Shown here: positions 11,001 to 19,308 of the stretch, in pieces
Position numbering within the stretch: position 1 is the first letter of the stretch
Layout of the letters: each line of letters starts with the position of its first letter
NCBI GenBank assembly: GCA_944392515.1
Contig: CALXWV010000010.1
Span: 1 to 40,062 of the forward strand
DNA from: an uncultured Clostridia bacterium
GTDB taxonomy: Bacteria > Bacillota > Clostridia > TANB77 > CAG-508
DNA: 40,062 bases
Direction: 5' to 3'
Notes under the pieces: model-generated
What the model was told of the DNA's origin: nothing
Database searches by the model: none
Seen by the model: only the letters and a program-made list of their open reading frames with translations
Position numbers and translations under genes: made by a program

Positions 11001-11938
11001 TCTAAAATAGATAAATCTTGTATGCTATTTCTTGAAATTTCTATACTTTTAAGTTTCGGCATTGTAGAAATAAATGAAATATCTGTTATTTTATTATTAG
11101 ATATATCTAACATTTCTATAGTATTGTTATTATTCAAGAAATCAAGATTTGTTATTTCTAAATCATTTATAGTTAATTTTTTTAAATTTGGTAATTCATT
11201 TATATAATTTAGTCCAATTAATTCTTTTTCCGAATATTGTCTTCCATAAAGTTCAAATTCTTCTAAATTTAAAAATGACTTTAATCCCTCTAAGTTATCT
11301 ATTGTGCAGTAATTTAATTCTAGTTTAGTTATATTGGTTGGTAAATCTAAAAGGCTATATAAATTAAAATCAATATAATATAATGTAATATTCTTTATAT
11401 TTTGAATTTGTTTTATTGATTTATAATCATCTTGAGAATAAATATTTTCTATTTCAATTGTTTCAAGATTCTTAAGATTTTGTAAAGTTGCAAAGTTCTT
11501 TGCATCTCTTAATGTAATTTTCTTTAATGCTTCAGCATTCTCTAACCCTTTTAAATCTATTATTTCGTTAAAATACGGTAATTCTAATTCAGTTATCTGA
11601 TTTAAATCGTATTGTGTAATTTTATTATCTGAATTTGCATCATAATTATTTAACAAATACTCTTTTAATTCATTACTTGCAAATTCTATTTCTTCTTCAT
11701 TCTCTTTTGTAATGTTTTCAGTAACATTACTTTCTATACTTTCAGTATTGTTTTCTTTTATATCTGTAGTCTCTTTTACAATCGTATTCATATTTTCTTT
11801 TGAAGTATCAATTTTATTATTCTCTATATCATTTATATTATTTTCATTTATATTTTCTACTGCATAAGCAATTGGAATTAAATAATTCAAAAATAATATT
11901 ATTATAAAACTTACTATAATTAATTTAATTTTTCTCAT
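5036..11938 (-). CDS. Giant LRR / EF-hand-loop / SLH surface protein, 2300 aa
   Basis: The ATG at 11938 follows AGGGG. A signal peptide (about residues 1-27) is followed by an Asn/Glu/Thr-rich linker. Seven EF-hand-like loops, at about residues 98, 445, 797, 1147, 1500, 1690 and 1876, each open a leucine-rich-repeat segment. The first three segments are near-copies of one another, repeating every 345-350 residues (about 1.05 kb), and each closes in a beta-rich stretch ending VLAPGD or YATGD. The C-terminal 180 residues are three SLH repeats nearly identical to those of the neighbours. This is an exported, wall-anchored protein probably acting as an adhesin, with the EF-hand loops likely binding calcium. 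Internal DNA repeats make copy-number change by recombination plausible. Function beyond the domains is not known. Confidence 0.88.
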   Translation of the reverse strand: MRKIKLIIVSFIIILFLNYLIPIAYAVENINENNINDIENNKIDTSKENMNTIVKETTDIKENNTESIESNVTENITKENEEEIEFASNELKEYLLNNYDANSDNKITQYDLNQITELELPYFNEIIDLKGLENAEALKKITLRDAKNFATLQNLKNLETIEIENIYSQDDYKSIKQIQNIKNITLYYIDFNLYSLLDLPTNITKLELNYCTIDNLEGLKSFLNLEEFELYGRQYSEKELIGLNYINELPNLKKLTINDLEITNLDFLNNNNTIEMLDISNNKITDISFISTMPKLKSIEISRNSIQDLSILENSPLIQDKYFAQNIILEGYQIEEGKTIEIDLPESIKSTFNSNSSFYMNDARIVNTSEDTDGKSAYINDNNTKIIINTEGLSIGQKEVRFELQGSGSLACSDIIVKYTVLAPGDKEQEISFASNELKNYLLENFDADKDGKITQFDMAQIIELNLPYFNETADLQGLEYATSLKKISIHNSKNIKVLQNLEDLEAIEIENINSQEDYQSIKQISNIKNITLNYIDFNSYSLLDLPTNISKLELNYCTIDSLEGIKSFSNLEELNIYGRQSSEKEIIGLNYINELPNLKKLTINYLEITNVDFLSNNNTIEMLNISNNSLTDISTIITMSKLNNIDISWNNIQDLSILENSPLLQDKYISQEIILDGYEIEEGETLEIDLPESIKAAFNSNSSFYMNDARIVKSSENTEGKGAYINENNTKIIINAEGLSIGQKEERFELEGSGNLAWSNITVKYTVLAPGDKDQEVSFVSDELKNYLLENYDADKDGKITQFDMAQIIELNLPYFENINLQGLEYATSLKKLYAINAKNLNVLTNLTNLEELDIENIFTQEDFIAIRNIPNIKKLGLHYINLNEYSLNELPTKIEKLTLSNCSIENIDNISRFNNLTDLEILGRQYSDKEIQGLSNINNLSNLKNLVLENLDLQNINWLENNNTIKTLDVSYNKITDISVIKSMTQLENAYFQYNNIQDITTLRGTKFIDSENNVAQRIQLTVEGNSGKQIEIDLPQTIKSALDQNDDLFYINNLRIDQSGKLSNGESKTIARISEDKTKIILDASGIDIASGTENLNFYGTGILDSTSIVISYKIYATGDNTKEVEFGDSNLKNYILQNYDIDKDGKVTEFDMAQIQDLSINNLSLNSVKGLGKAKNLTRLNIYINYNYENSELIPVDLSELANLNKLEYLTLSGNTMDMDFISSLQNLETLDINISYEKPDNIYLLENLPNLQRLYLKGKIETLDPISKLKNLTDLTINISNDNNLDFNALSELKLLTSLSLSGNFNLVENFNAIGKLTNLISFSIHRYNDINDTQKLDYSFLSKFSNIWTLSITDNYTEIDCDVINSNNLSHLNLRVKSLINTQEISNYEKLNYLSIEKSKLTNIDFVRNLKVYSLVLDNNFITDLSPLENLNIDYVDLTNNPIDPENEANARVIKLYDDNGKDLILTEYEKTKNLEFEDNEFKNELLRDDDLNGDGEISIYEMEQIDYLTVNNLEHAEYLINLEGLSIYSIELNAEGQKKLIEEIKKINPNVEISFSNMTVNIDLGQFNQNSNNYEVNINEICPILSEFNNPESILYIENLALEESYIDENIAKFDGNTLSLNRNIIGEQNYDIIYRDKDNTNNIHIYVTWRNITTGDNTKIIDIKDTNLKEKLLKEYDLDKDGKFTEYDANNIAVLNINDSNIERLDGIESFQNLRVIYAFNNNISDLEPLRNMKNLQEVSFRKNNISNIEPIMGLNNLYFIDMAENKISDISYLSNRKFELVRYIGINNNYIDLSNNSKQLEIYLNELEKDYNKNLDNEFIYNYNKAMLSNFATTQKYGNPFEQDNEVKMDAKIKEKLIKAGADLNKDGKLTARELNESTTSSYNGDGIYAEAVVKSLDLSSLGLTDISGLEYLSGLKELNLSHNNLSNIEPLSHLMNLTKLDLSYNNIKDISVLPYYACNYKYRTINLSHNNISDISSINNWIILNNTAYCGWQSGGDPNFRMVNLDLSYNSIEDISGVKDYKCLEQINLSNNKIKDISSLKNYNFNVNDPSLGSDYGDEIVEQLSSFKGIDLSSNYIDVNTSGNKSAIEVFKNKKVSFNVNSQNSLMNFKDVSQNVWYYNSVKYCFDNGIIMGTTDTTFSPNTNVTRGNLVTILWRMEGSPKVSGSISFPDVKETDYYYEAVKWAEKSGVVHGYDTGKFGPNNNISREQLATILNNYAKYKKKDTSNKADLTKFTDNKKISSYAREGVAWAVAKKVMSGKVNGTIVDPQGMASRAEAAAMIQNYCNYVGR
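8560..11700 (-). repeat. Three tandem ~1.05 kb LRR/EF-hand modules inside the 2300-aa gene
   Basis: Three consecutive units start near 11700, 10660 and 9615. Each codes for an FASNELK-like opening, an EF-hand loop, the ELxLPYF stretch, an LRR block and the closing VLAPGD segment. The EF-hand-coding DNA around 9495-9590 and 10534-10630 is almost identical over some 95 bp, indicating recent duplication or gene conversion. A fourth, more diverged unit begins near 8560. Confidence 0.8.
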
Positions 11939-11992
11939 AATTTTCCCCTATTTTCGTACTTTTTCATAAATTCATTTAAATTTTATTTATAA

Positions 11993-12031
11993 TGGACAGA
12001 AAATATTTTTTTATTATTATTTTTCTATCCA
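11993..12031 (-). terminator. Possible weak terminator hairpin between two SLH genes
   Basis: TGGACAGAAAA and TTTTCTATCCA form an 11-bp imperfect stem around an AT-rich loop, about 20 nt beyond the stop of the 544-residue gene. The downstream T-run is poor, so termination may be partial or absent. Confidence 0.35.
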
Positions 12032-12051
12032 TCAATAAACATTATTATTTT

Positions 12052-13686
12052 TTATCTTCCAACATAATTGCAATAATTTTGTATCATTGCTGCAGCTTCT
12101 GCTCTTGATGCCATTCCTTGTGGATCTGCCATTGTTCCATTTACTTTTCCGCTCATTACTTTTTTTGCTACTGCCCAAGCTACACCTTCTCTTGCATAAC
12201 TTGAGATTTTCTTGTTATCTGTAAATTTAGTTAAATCTGCTTGTGCTTTAGTATCTTTTTTCTTGTATTTAGCATAATTATTTAATATTGTTGCTAATTG
12301 CTCTCTTGATATATTGTTATTTGGTCCAAACTTTCCTGTATCATATCCATGTACTACTCCAGATTTTTCTGCCCATTTTACTGCTTCATAGTAGTAGTCC
12401 GTTTCTTTTACATCCGGAAATGTTAAGTTACTATCTACCTTTTTGCTTCCTTCCATTCTCCAAAGTATTGTAACTAGATTTCCTCTTGTTAAATTGTTAT
12501 TTGGCGAAAATGTTTCTTCTGTTGTTCCCATTATTATTCCATTATCATAGCAGTATTTTACTGAATTATAATACCATACATTTTTGCTAACATCTCTAAA
12601 TCCTGTTCCCTTCAAAACTGTATATGTATATTTATAATAGTTTGTACCAATTATTTTTTCCTTTTCATAAGTTTTCTTTACTATATTATCTTCTAAAGTA
12701 ATATTATTCTCATTTGTAATCAATGCATCTAATTTTGCTCCTGATTCCATTGATATTGTACACTTATTATTAAAGGTAATTGTTTCTCCTATTACATTGT
12801 TTCCTATAATATTTAATTTTGGTGAATAAATAGTTATATTATATGCATTTGTATTTTCACCTAAATTATTCATAGTTACAACTTTTGAATCTTTGTTGTA
12901 AGAGAATTTTTTTGCTATGCTTTCTGGTGCTTCTATTGTTGCTACTCTTATATTTTCTATGTTATCTACTTCATTTGCTTTTAATATTTGATTATTATTT
13001 GTAAGTATATAAGTTCCATATGAAGAATCTTGTTTTGCATCATTCATTTCTAAATCATCTAATGGTACTAATGTTACTTGACTAGTATAAGATGGCTCTT
13101 TATCTGCTTCATTTGTATAACCTTTTAATGTTAAATTAGTATTAAAAATATCTATCTGACTTCCATAATACCATATATCTGCACTTAAATCTTTAAAAGC
13201 TACTTCCATAGTTATATTATATGAACCATCTTCTAATTCTTTAACATAATTAAAGTTAGATGATATTAATAAATTTGTTTTATACTCATCATCAGCAATT
13301 AGTTCCATTTTTTCTGTGCCTGCTGGCTTTTCTATATGTAGAGCAATATCTAAAAAGATTTTTCCTTCTATATGAGGCTTTAGCTCATTATAATATGCTG
13401 AGTTTTCAGTAAACTCTTTTTTATCTTGCCAATCTTTTATCATGCTTGCGAAGTGAGTTCCTTTTAATACAAAATAAATATTAGAATTATCTTCAAAATT
13501 AGTTTGTAATTCTTCTACTTCTGGTATTGCCATTCTTTCATCACCAGTAAAATTCTCTTTAATTATACTAATTAATTCTTTTGCACTTCTAGTTTCTTGT
13601 ATAGCTTTTACTTCATTTATATTAAATACAGTAAAAGCTGTAAAGATTAATAATATTACTAAGAAAGTGCTTATTACTTTTTTCAT
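12052..13686 (-). CDS. SLH-anchored exported protein with unrecognised N-terminal domain, 544 aa
   Basis: The ATG at 13686 follows GAGGAGGT. A clear signal peptide (Lys-Lys then a hydrophobic run, to about residue 28) is followed by some 330 residues that I do not recognise. These are acidic, predicted mainly beta, and contain few Cys, no enzyme motif and no LRR signature. The stretch at residues 165-180 (FKDLSADIWYYGSQ) faintly resembles the start of an SLH repeat and may be a degenerate one. Three complete SLH repeats occupy about 362-544. It lies in the middle of the SLH array, 57 nt from the upstream CAP gene, and is probably co-transcribed with it. Cell-surface location is confident; function unknown. 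Confidence 0.82.
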   Translation of the reverse strand: MKKVISTFLVILLIFTAFTVFNINEVKAIQETRSAKELISIIKENFTGDERMAIPEVEELQTNFEDNSNIYFVLKGTHFASMIKDWQDKKEFTENSAYYNELKPHIEGKIFLDIALHIEKPAGTEKMELIADDEYKTNLLISSNFNYVKELEDGSYNITMEVAFKDLSADIWYYGSQIDIFNTNLTLKGYTNEADKEPSYTSQVTLVPLDDLEMNDAKQDSSYGTYILTNNNQILKANEVDNIENIRVATIEAPESIAKKFSYNKDSKVVTMNNLGENTNAYNITIYSPKLNIIGNNVIGETITFNNKCTISMESGAKLDALITNENNITLEDNIVKKTYEKEKIIGTNYYKYTYTVLKGTGFRDVSKNVWYYNSVKYCYDNGIIMGTTEETFSPNNNLTRGNLVTILWRMEGSKKVDSNLTFPDVKETDYYYEAVKWAEKSGVVHGYDTGKFGPNNNISREQLATILNNYAKYKKKDTKAQADLTKFTDNKKISSYAREGVAWAVAKKVMSGKVNGTMADPQGMASRAEAAAMIQNYCNYVGR

Positions 13687-13743
13687 AACCTACCTCCTCG
13701 TACTTTAATTATTTATTAAATTAAAAACATTAAAAACTAAAGT

Positions 13744-16354
13744 TTATCTTCCGACATAATTGCAATAGTTTTGTATCATTGCTGCTGCTTCTGCTCTTGA
13801 TGCTTTTCCTTGTGGATCTACCATTGTTCCATTTACTTTTCCACTCATTACTTTTTTTGCTACTGCCCAAGCTACACCTTCTCTTGCATAACTTGAAATC
13901 TTTTTGTTATCTGTAAATTTAGTTAAATCAGCCTGTGCTTTAGTATCCTTTTTCTTGTATTTAGCATAGTTATTTAATATTGTTGCTAATTGTTCTCTTG
14001 ATATATTATTATTTGGTCCGAATTTTCCTGTATCATATCCATGTACTACTCCAGTTTTTTCTGCCCATTTTACTGCTTCATAGTAGTAATCCGTTTCTTT
14101 TACATCTGGGAAAGATAAGTTGCCACTTACTTTTGGACTACCTTCCATTCTCCATAATATTGTAACTAGATTGCCTCTTGTTACATTTGTATTTGGTGAG
14201 AATGTCGTATCTGTTGTTCCCATTATTATTCCATTATCATAGCAGTATTTTACTGAATCAAAATACCATACATCATTTTTTACATCTTTAAAAGGAGATA
14301 CCGATACTTGTACTTTTTTTGAAATATTTCCGCTAATAATAGTTATAGTTGCATCTCCTGCTCCAACAGCAGTTATTAAACCATCTTGTCTTACTTTTGC
14401 AACTTTTTCATTAGAAGATTCTATATTTGTAATAACATTTACAGCTTCTTGTGGCTGCAACTTTATATCAATTTTTTTCTCTTCATTAATTGCAAGATTA
14501 ACTTCAGTAGGGCTAATAGTTATATCTTTTACATCAGTTTTACTAGCACTTGATATATTTTTAAATACGCTTCTATAGGTATAATCTGTTAGTTTTCCTG
14601 TAGAATCTTTAACATTATGTAATGTTATTTCAAACACATCTCCATCAGTATAAGTTATTGTATCATCTCTAAATGTTAATTGTCTTGAATATGCTACTGC
14701 AAGATATTTATCTGAATCATTTTTATTACTATTATTTATTTCATAGGTTTTTCCTGTATTTAAACATTTAATTGTTACTTCTGTTTCATTTGATACAGTA
14801 TAATTTTTATAGAATCTTGCTGTCCAATTTCCTATTCCTGAAGATACCATGTTTACAGGAAATATACCATTACTTGGCCAAGCTACTAATTCCACACTAT
14901 TGTATGTTCCATTACTTGCAAATTTATGAACTCCTTGCCAACCAAATGAAATACCTTTTCCTACAGCTCCTACTCCAAAATCAGTATATGTAGGGTCTAA
15001 CAAATTATATCTATGACCACATTCAACAGGATCTCCATAGCCATCATTTAATGCATTTTCTATACTCATTTGTATATTGCCATAATACAAATTTTCATTC
15101 ATATAACTTTGTGCTTTTCTATAAAGTTCATCATCTACTCCATCAGGTTTAGCCATAGTATGTCCTCCGTCTAGGCCATTACTATTAGCATAAGCAACTA
15201 ATGCAGCTTTACTTTGAGCACATTCTGCCATATATTCATTTAAAGTTAGCGGTGTAAGTCCTAACCCTACTCTTGCTACATTTATAAAATCTGTAGCACC
15301 TTGCAAAGCACTATCATTCCATTTACCTGCAACAAGTGGAAGCTTCTCATAAACTGGTTCTGTTTCAAATTGACTACCTGTTTTATCATAATAAGCATTT
15401 GCCTCATCAATATGCTTTCCTTGTTTACTATACTCAGCCTTTGCCTTTTCAAGTAGTTCTTTTTCTCTATCTGTTAGTTCCACTTCTTTTTTCTCTTTTA
15501 AGAATTCAGGATCTATGAAAGTAAAAGTTGTATATATTGTATAATTTTCTTCATCTATAAATTTTATATCATAAAATAAATATTTATAATTTTCAGGCTT
15601 TGAATAATTTCTTGTATAAGCTCCTAAAACTATAGGGTTAGGAAATGAAGAATAAAATCTATCAGTTCTGCTTAAAATTAATGATATATATTTTGTTTGT
15701 CCTGTAGCTTTTGCATACTCATATAAATCTGTTCCATTTTCTTTTAATAATTCATTTTTATAGAATAAATCTTCATCTATATAATTTTGAGTAAACTCAT
15801 AACCTTGTTGTCTAGTAAGCATTCTACTAACGATTATTACATGCTTTTGCAAATCATATAAATATTCACTATTATTTTTAAATCTATTCCAATAGCTCTC
15901 AATATCTGCACTACTACAATTATATCTATATATACCTATTATCTTATCTGAATCATATTCTGTAATTGCATCTCCACCTAAATAGTACATTACATTTGTA
16001 TCTTCATCTCCATAGGCATATCCATGTGCTTTAAACCCTTCTCCAATACAACCATAACCTTTTATTTTACCTTGTGAATCAGTTTCAATATGTAAATACC
16101 AAGTAAGATTATCATCATTATATGAATAAGCTCTACCCCCAAAAGCTGAAATTCCTTCAGCTTTTGGTTTTCCATAGTAATTATTAATATCACTTATAGA
16201 AGTAGATTCTTTTATTGTATATCCTCTAAATTTTAGCAGTTCATCTCCGTGCTAGTCCATTATTATCAGATGCTCCTAAACTTATAGTTGGTAATAAATA
16301 ATTTAAAATTATTATAAGTATAAAAAGCCAAGTTATATTTTTTAATTTTTTCAT
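13744..16354 (-). CDS. CAP-domain / Big_2 / SLH surface protein, requires +1 frameshift at CGG
   Basis: The signal peptide is coded from ATG 16354 (after a GGGGGG ribosome site). That frame stops at TGA 16241-16243, while the rest of the protein is open in the +1 frame from 16251 to the stop at 13744. The frames join if the C of the in-frame CGG (16247-16249) is skipped: GCA-(C)-GGA-GAT. The joined product is 869 residues. It has a signal peptide, a region resembling the CAP-associated N-terminal domain (about 45-130), a CAP/SCP domain (about 350-490; GGHTMAKPDG, ENLYYG, CGHRYNLL), a Big_2 Ig-like domain (about 600-680) and three SLH repeats. There is no homopolymer at the break and no other damage. 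It may be a programmed frameshift, a recent lesion or an assembly error. It starts 25 nt from the upstream stop. Confidence 0.75.
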
Positions 16355-16379
16355 TATATAATCCCCCCTTATAATAAAT

Positions 16380-17702
16380 TTATCTACCTACATAATTGCA
16401 ATAATTTTCTATCATTGCTGCAGCTTCTGCTCTAGTTGCTTTTCCTTGTGGGTCTACAATTGTTCCATTTACTTTTCCGCTAATTACTTTTTTAGCAACT
16501 GCCCAAGCTACTCCTTCTCTTGCATAACTTGAAATTTGCTTATTGTCTGTAAATTTAGTTAAATCTGCCTGTACTTTTGTGTCCTTTTTCTTGTATTTTG
16601 CATAATTATTTAATATTGTTGCTAATTGTTCTCTTGAAATATTATTATTTGGTCCGAATCTTCCTGTATCATATCCATGTACAACACCAGTTTTTTCTGC
16701 CCATTTAACTGCTTCATAATAATAATCTGATTCTTTTACATCTGAGAATTTTTGTTCTCCACCAAGTACTGGGCTTCCTTCCATTCTCCAAAGTATTGTA
16801 ACTAGGTTACCTCTTGTTAAATTGTTGTTTGGTGCAAAAGTTTCATCCGTAGTTCCTAAAATTATCTTATTATCTGAAACAAATTTTACAGAGTTATAAT
16901 ACCAATCTGATGTTTTTATATCTTTAAAAGGTATTTCAGATAGTGCTATAAATGTATATCCTAAGTCTTTTGCAACAGTTTCTGCTACTGTTCCTTTATA
17001 TCCATATATTGTTAGCTGTGTGGTTGGAATATTTCCAAATGCACTTCCGTCAGTTGTATTATATATTTCTTCTATATTCTTTGAAAAGTATATACTTTTT
17101 AAATTTTTGCAATCTCCAAAAGCCCATAAAGATACTGTTTTTACTGATTCTGGTAGAGTTATACTTTCTATTCCTGAACCTTGGAAAGAGCACCAACCAA
17201 TTATTTCAACTGAATTAGGTATTTCTATATTTTTTAATGAAGTACAATGAAAAAATGTATATGAATCAATTTCTTTTAAATTTTTTGGTAAAGTAACACT
17301 CTTAAGTGAAGTGCAATCTAAAAATGCTTCATATTCAATTTCAGTTACTGAATCTGGTATAACTATACTTTCTAAAGAAGTACAATCCGCAAAAGCTCCT
17401 TGTCTAATACTTGTTACAGTATTTGGTATACTTATACTTTTTAAATTACTACATTCCCAAAAGTCTCCAATTCTTGTTACTTTTTTTCCATTTATACTTT
17501 CTGGTATTGTTGCATTTGTGATATTTACATTTGCTTTACATACTGTTAAAGTTCCATCTTCATTTTCTAAATAACTTATTTCATCATTAAATGGTATTGG
17601 TTCTTTCATATTTGTTGCAGCATTTGTATATCCTCCAAATACTGTTAATAATAACATGCTTATTATTAATATTGTTAATATACTAAAGGTTTTGTTTTTC
17701 AT
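16380..17702 (-). CDS. BspA-type leucine-rich repeat / SLH surface protein, 440 aa
   Basis: The ATG at 17702 follows GAGGAG. A signal peptide (about 1-28) is followed by five to six BspA-like repeats (LRR_5) at about residues 60-235. Their consensus is CTSLKSIxIPxSVTxIxxxAF, clearly visible as CSNLKSISIPNTV, CTSLESIVIPDSV and CTSLKNIEIPNSV. Three SLH repeats cover about 258-440 and end NYVGR. BspA-type repeats are common in host-associated surface adhesins, so an attachment role is likely but not shown. It sits 52 nt downstream of the CAP gene that heads the array. The SLH sequence differs slightly from its neighbours (VSDNKIILGTT, VLGGEQKF), suggesting an older copy. Confidence 0.88.
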   Translation of the reverse strand: MKNKTFSILTILIISMLLLTVFGGYTNAATNMKEPIPFNDEISYLENEDGTLTVCKANVNITNATIPESINGKKVTRIGDFWECSNLKSISIPNTVTSIRQGAFADCTSLESIVIPDSVTEIEYEAFLDCTSLKSVTLPKNLKEIDSYTFFHCTSLKNIEIPNSVEIIGWCSFQGSGIESITLPESVKTVSLWAFGDCKNLKSIYFSKNIEEIYNTTDGSAFGNIPTTQLTIYGYKGTVAETVAKDLGYTFIALSEIPFKDIKTSDWYYNSVKFVSDNKIILGTTDETFAPNNNLTRGNLVTILWRMEGSPVLGGEQKFSDVKESDYYYEAVKWAEKTGVVHGYDTGRFGPNNNISREQLATILNNYAKYKKKDTKVQADLTKFTDNKQISSYAREGVAWAVAKKVISGKVNGTIVDPQGKATRAEAAAMIENYCNYVGR

Positions 17703-17754
17703 ATTCTATCTCCTCTTTTACTTTTATAAAAATCACTTTTTTAAATACTCTAAT

Positions 17755-19230
17755 TTATCTACCTACATAATTACAATAATTTTGTATCATTGCTGCAGCT
17801 TCTGCTCTTGTTGCTCTTCCTTGTGGATCTATTTTTGTACCATTTACTTTTCCACTCATTACATTTTTTGCTACTGACCAAGATACTGCTTCTCTTGCAT
17901 AGCTTGATACCTTGCTATTATCTACGAATTTACTTAAATCTGCTTGTGCTTTAGTGTCCTTTTTCTTATATTTTGCATAATTATTTAATATTGTTGCTAA
18001 TTGTTCTCTTGATATATTGTTGTTTGGTCCAAATTGTCCATTTTCATATCCATGTACCACTCCTGATTTTTCTGCCCATTTTACTGCTTCATAAAAGTAA
18101 TCACTTTGCTTTACATCAGGAAAGCTTAAACTTCCACTTGACTTTGGACTACCTTCCATTCTCCAAAGTATTGTAACTAAGTTTCCTCTTGTTACATTCG
18201 TATTTGGTGAAAAAGTTGTATTTGTAGTTCCATATATTATTCCATTTTTATAGCAATATTCAACTGAATTATAATACCAGTTAGATCTTGAAACATCAGT
18301 AAATGGTAAATCAACATGAATTTTAACTGTAGCTTCAGCATCAGATACTTTTACAGTTATTGTTGCATCACCAACTCCGACAGCAGTAATTTTTCCATAT
18401 TTATCAACCTCAGCTACTTTAGAGTCTGAACTTGTCCAAGTTGCAGAATCTTCTTCTATTCCAGAGCCTTGAACTTGAAATCCTATGTTATAGTTATATA
18501 AATTAATATTTGTTGTTTCTCCTACTTTTAAAGTTGCTTCTGTTTTATCTATTGCTATTGCAAGATATTCAGTTACTGCTTCTATAGTTGCTCTTCCCCA
18601 TCCACTTTGTGGTTTTTGAGGAACAACTGCTTTATCTATACCAAAGCATTGTGTCCAATAGTATATTCCTTGGAAATAAAAACATCCTATACCTATACTT
18701 TTCATACTTGAATTTAAAATATTTGCTTTATGTCCTTCTGATTGCATCCATGAATCCATTACCATTTGAGCACTAGTTTGTCCTGCTGCAATATTTTCAG
18801 CATACATTCTTTGATCCATTGTAAAGCAATCTTTTCCATTAGGTCTTGTATGTTCAAAATATATTGATGTTTCTGCTGCTCTATGCATTGCTGAATCTAA
18901 TAAACTTGTATCCATCTCTAGAGTATTTAATCCTGCTTTTTTTCTTTCTTGATTTACTAAGTCTAATACTTGATAAGCCATATCAAAGTCTACGTATCCA
19001 ACTATGTAAATATTAGTTGGTTGATTTAAATTTAATAATGAAGGTACTGAAGCTAAATCTTCTTTTGTAGTTGGTTTAGATATTTCTTTATCAGCATCTT
19101 CTTGTTTATTTATGTAATCTTCTTTTGTAGGTGCCTCTTTTACTTGTGTTATTTCTGCACCATACGAAATAATGCCCACCATTAATATGCTAAAGCATAT
19201 AATTAGCAGGCACAAAAATTTTCTTTTCAT
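17755..19230 (-). CDS. CAP-domain / Big_2 / SLH surface protein, 491 aa
   Basis: The ATG at 19230 follows a GGGGG ribosome site. The order is signal peptide (about 1-24), CAP/SCP domain (about 82-197), Big_2 Ig-like domain (about 215-305; TWTSSDSKVAEVD, ITAVGVGDATI) and three SLH repeats (about 310-491). CAP-family signature residues are present: His of FEHTRPNG, Glu of ENIAAG, and His of EGHKANIL. It is the first gene of the SLH array in transcription order, with a sigma-A-like promoter at 19262-19290. Bacterial CAP proteins are secreted and often wall-associated; their activity is mostly undefined. Unlike its paralogue at 13744-16354, this gene is intact and lacks the long N-terminal CAP-associated region. 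Confidence 0.88.
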   Translation of the reverse strand: MKRKFLCLLIICFSILMVGIISYGAEITQVKEAPTKEDYINKQEDADKEISKPTTKEDLASVPSLLNLNQPTNIYIVGYVDFDMAYQVLDLVNQERKKAGLNTLEMDTSLLDSAMHRAAETSIYFEHTRPNGKDCFTMDQRMYAENIAAGQTSAQMVMDSWMQSEGHKANILNSSMKSIGIGCFYFQGIYYWTQCFGIDKAVVPQKPQSGWGRATIEAVTEYLAIAIDKTEATLKVGETTNINLYNYNIGFQVQGSGIEEDSATWTSSDSKVAEVDKYGKITAVGVGDATITVKVSDAEATVKIHVDLPFTDVSRSNWYYNSVEYCYKNGIIYGTTNTTFSPNTNVTRGNLVTILWRMEGSPKSSGSLSFPDVKQSDYFYEAVKWAEKSGVVHGYENGQFGPNNNISREQLATILNNYAKYKKKDTKAQADLSKFVDNSKVSSYAREAVSWSVAKNVMSGKVNGTKIDPQGRATRAEAAAMIQNYCNYVGR

Positions 19231-19261
19231 AACATTTCCCCCTTTGCTTTTTTATAGAAGT

Positions 19262-19290
19262 ATAATATCATAAATTCTAAAAATCCGCAA
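19262..19290 (-). promoter_or_regulatory. Probable sigma-A promoter of the SLH array
   Basis: On the minus strand TTGCGG (19285-19290) and TATTAT (19262-19267) are separated by 17 nt and lie just upstream of the first SLH gene. The -10 is good; the -35 keeps only the TTG. The spacing and position make it the best candidate for this gene run. Confidence 0.45.
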
Positions 19291-19308
19291 GGTAAAAACG
19301 CTAATACT

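Noticed and set aside
1778..18310. Repeated plus-strand open frames of about 60 codons (beginning MLLI..LLIY) opposite each SLH cassette
   Set aside because: They recur only because the SLH-coding DNA beneath them is repeated. They have no ribosome sites and poor composition, so they are antisense shadows.
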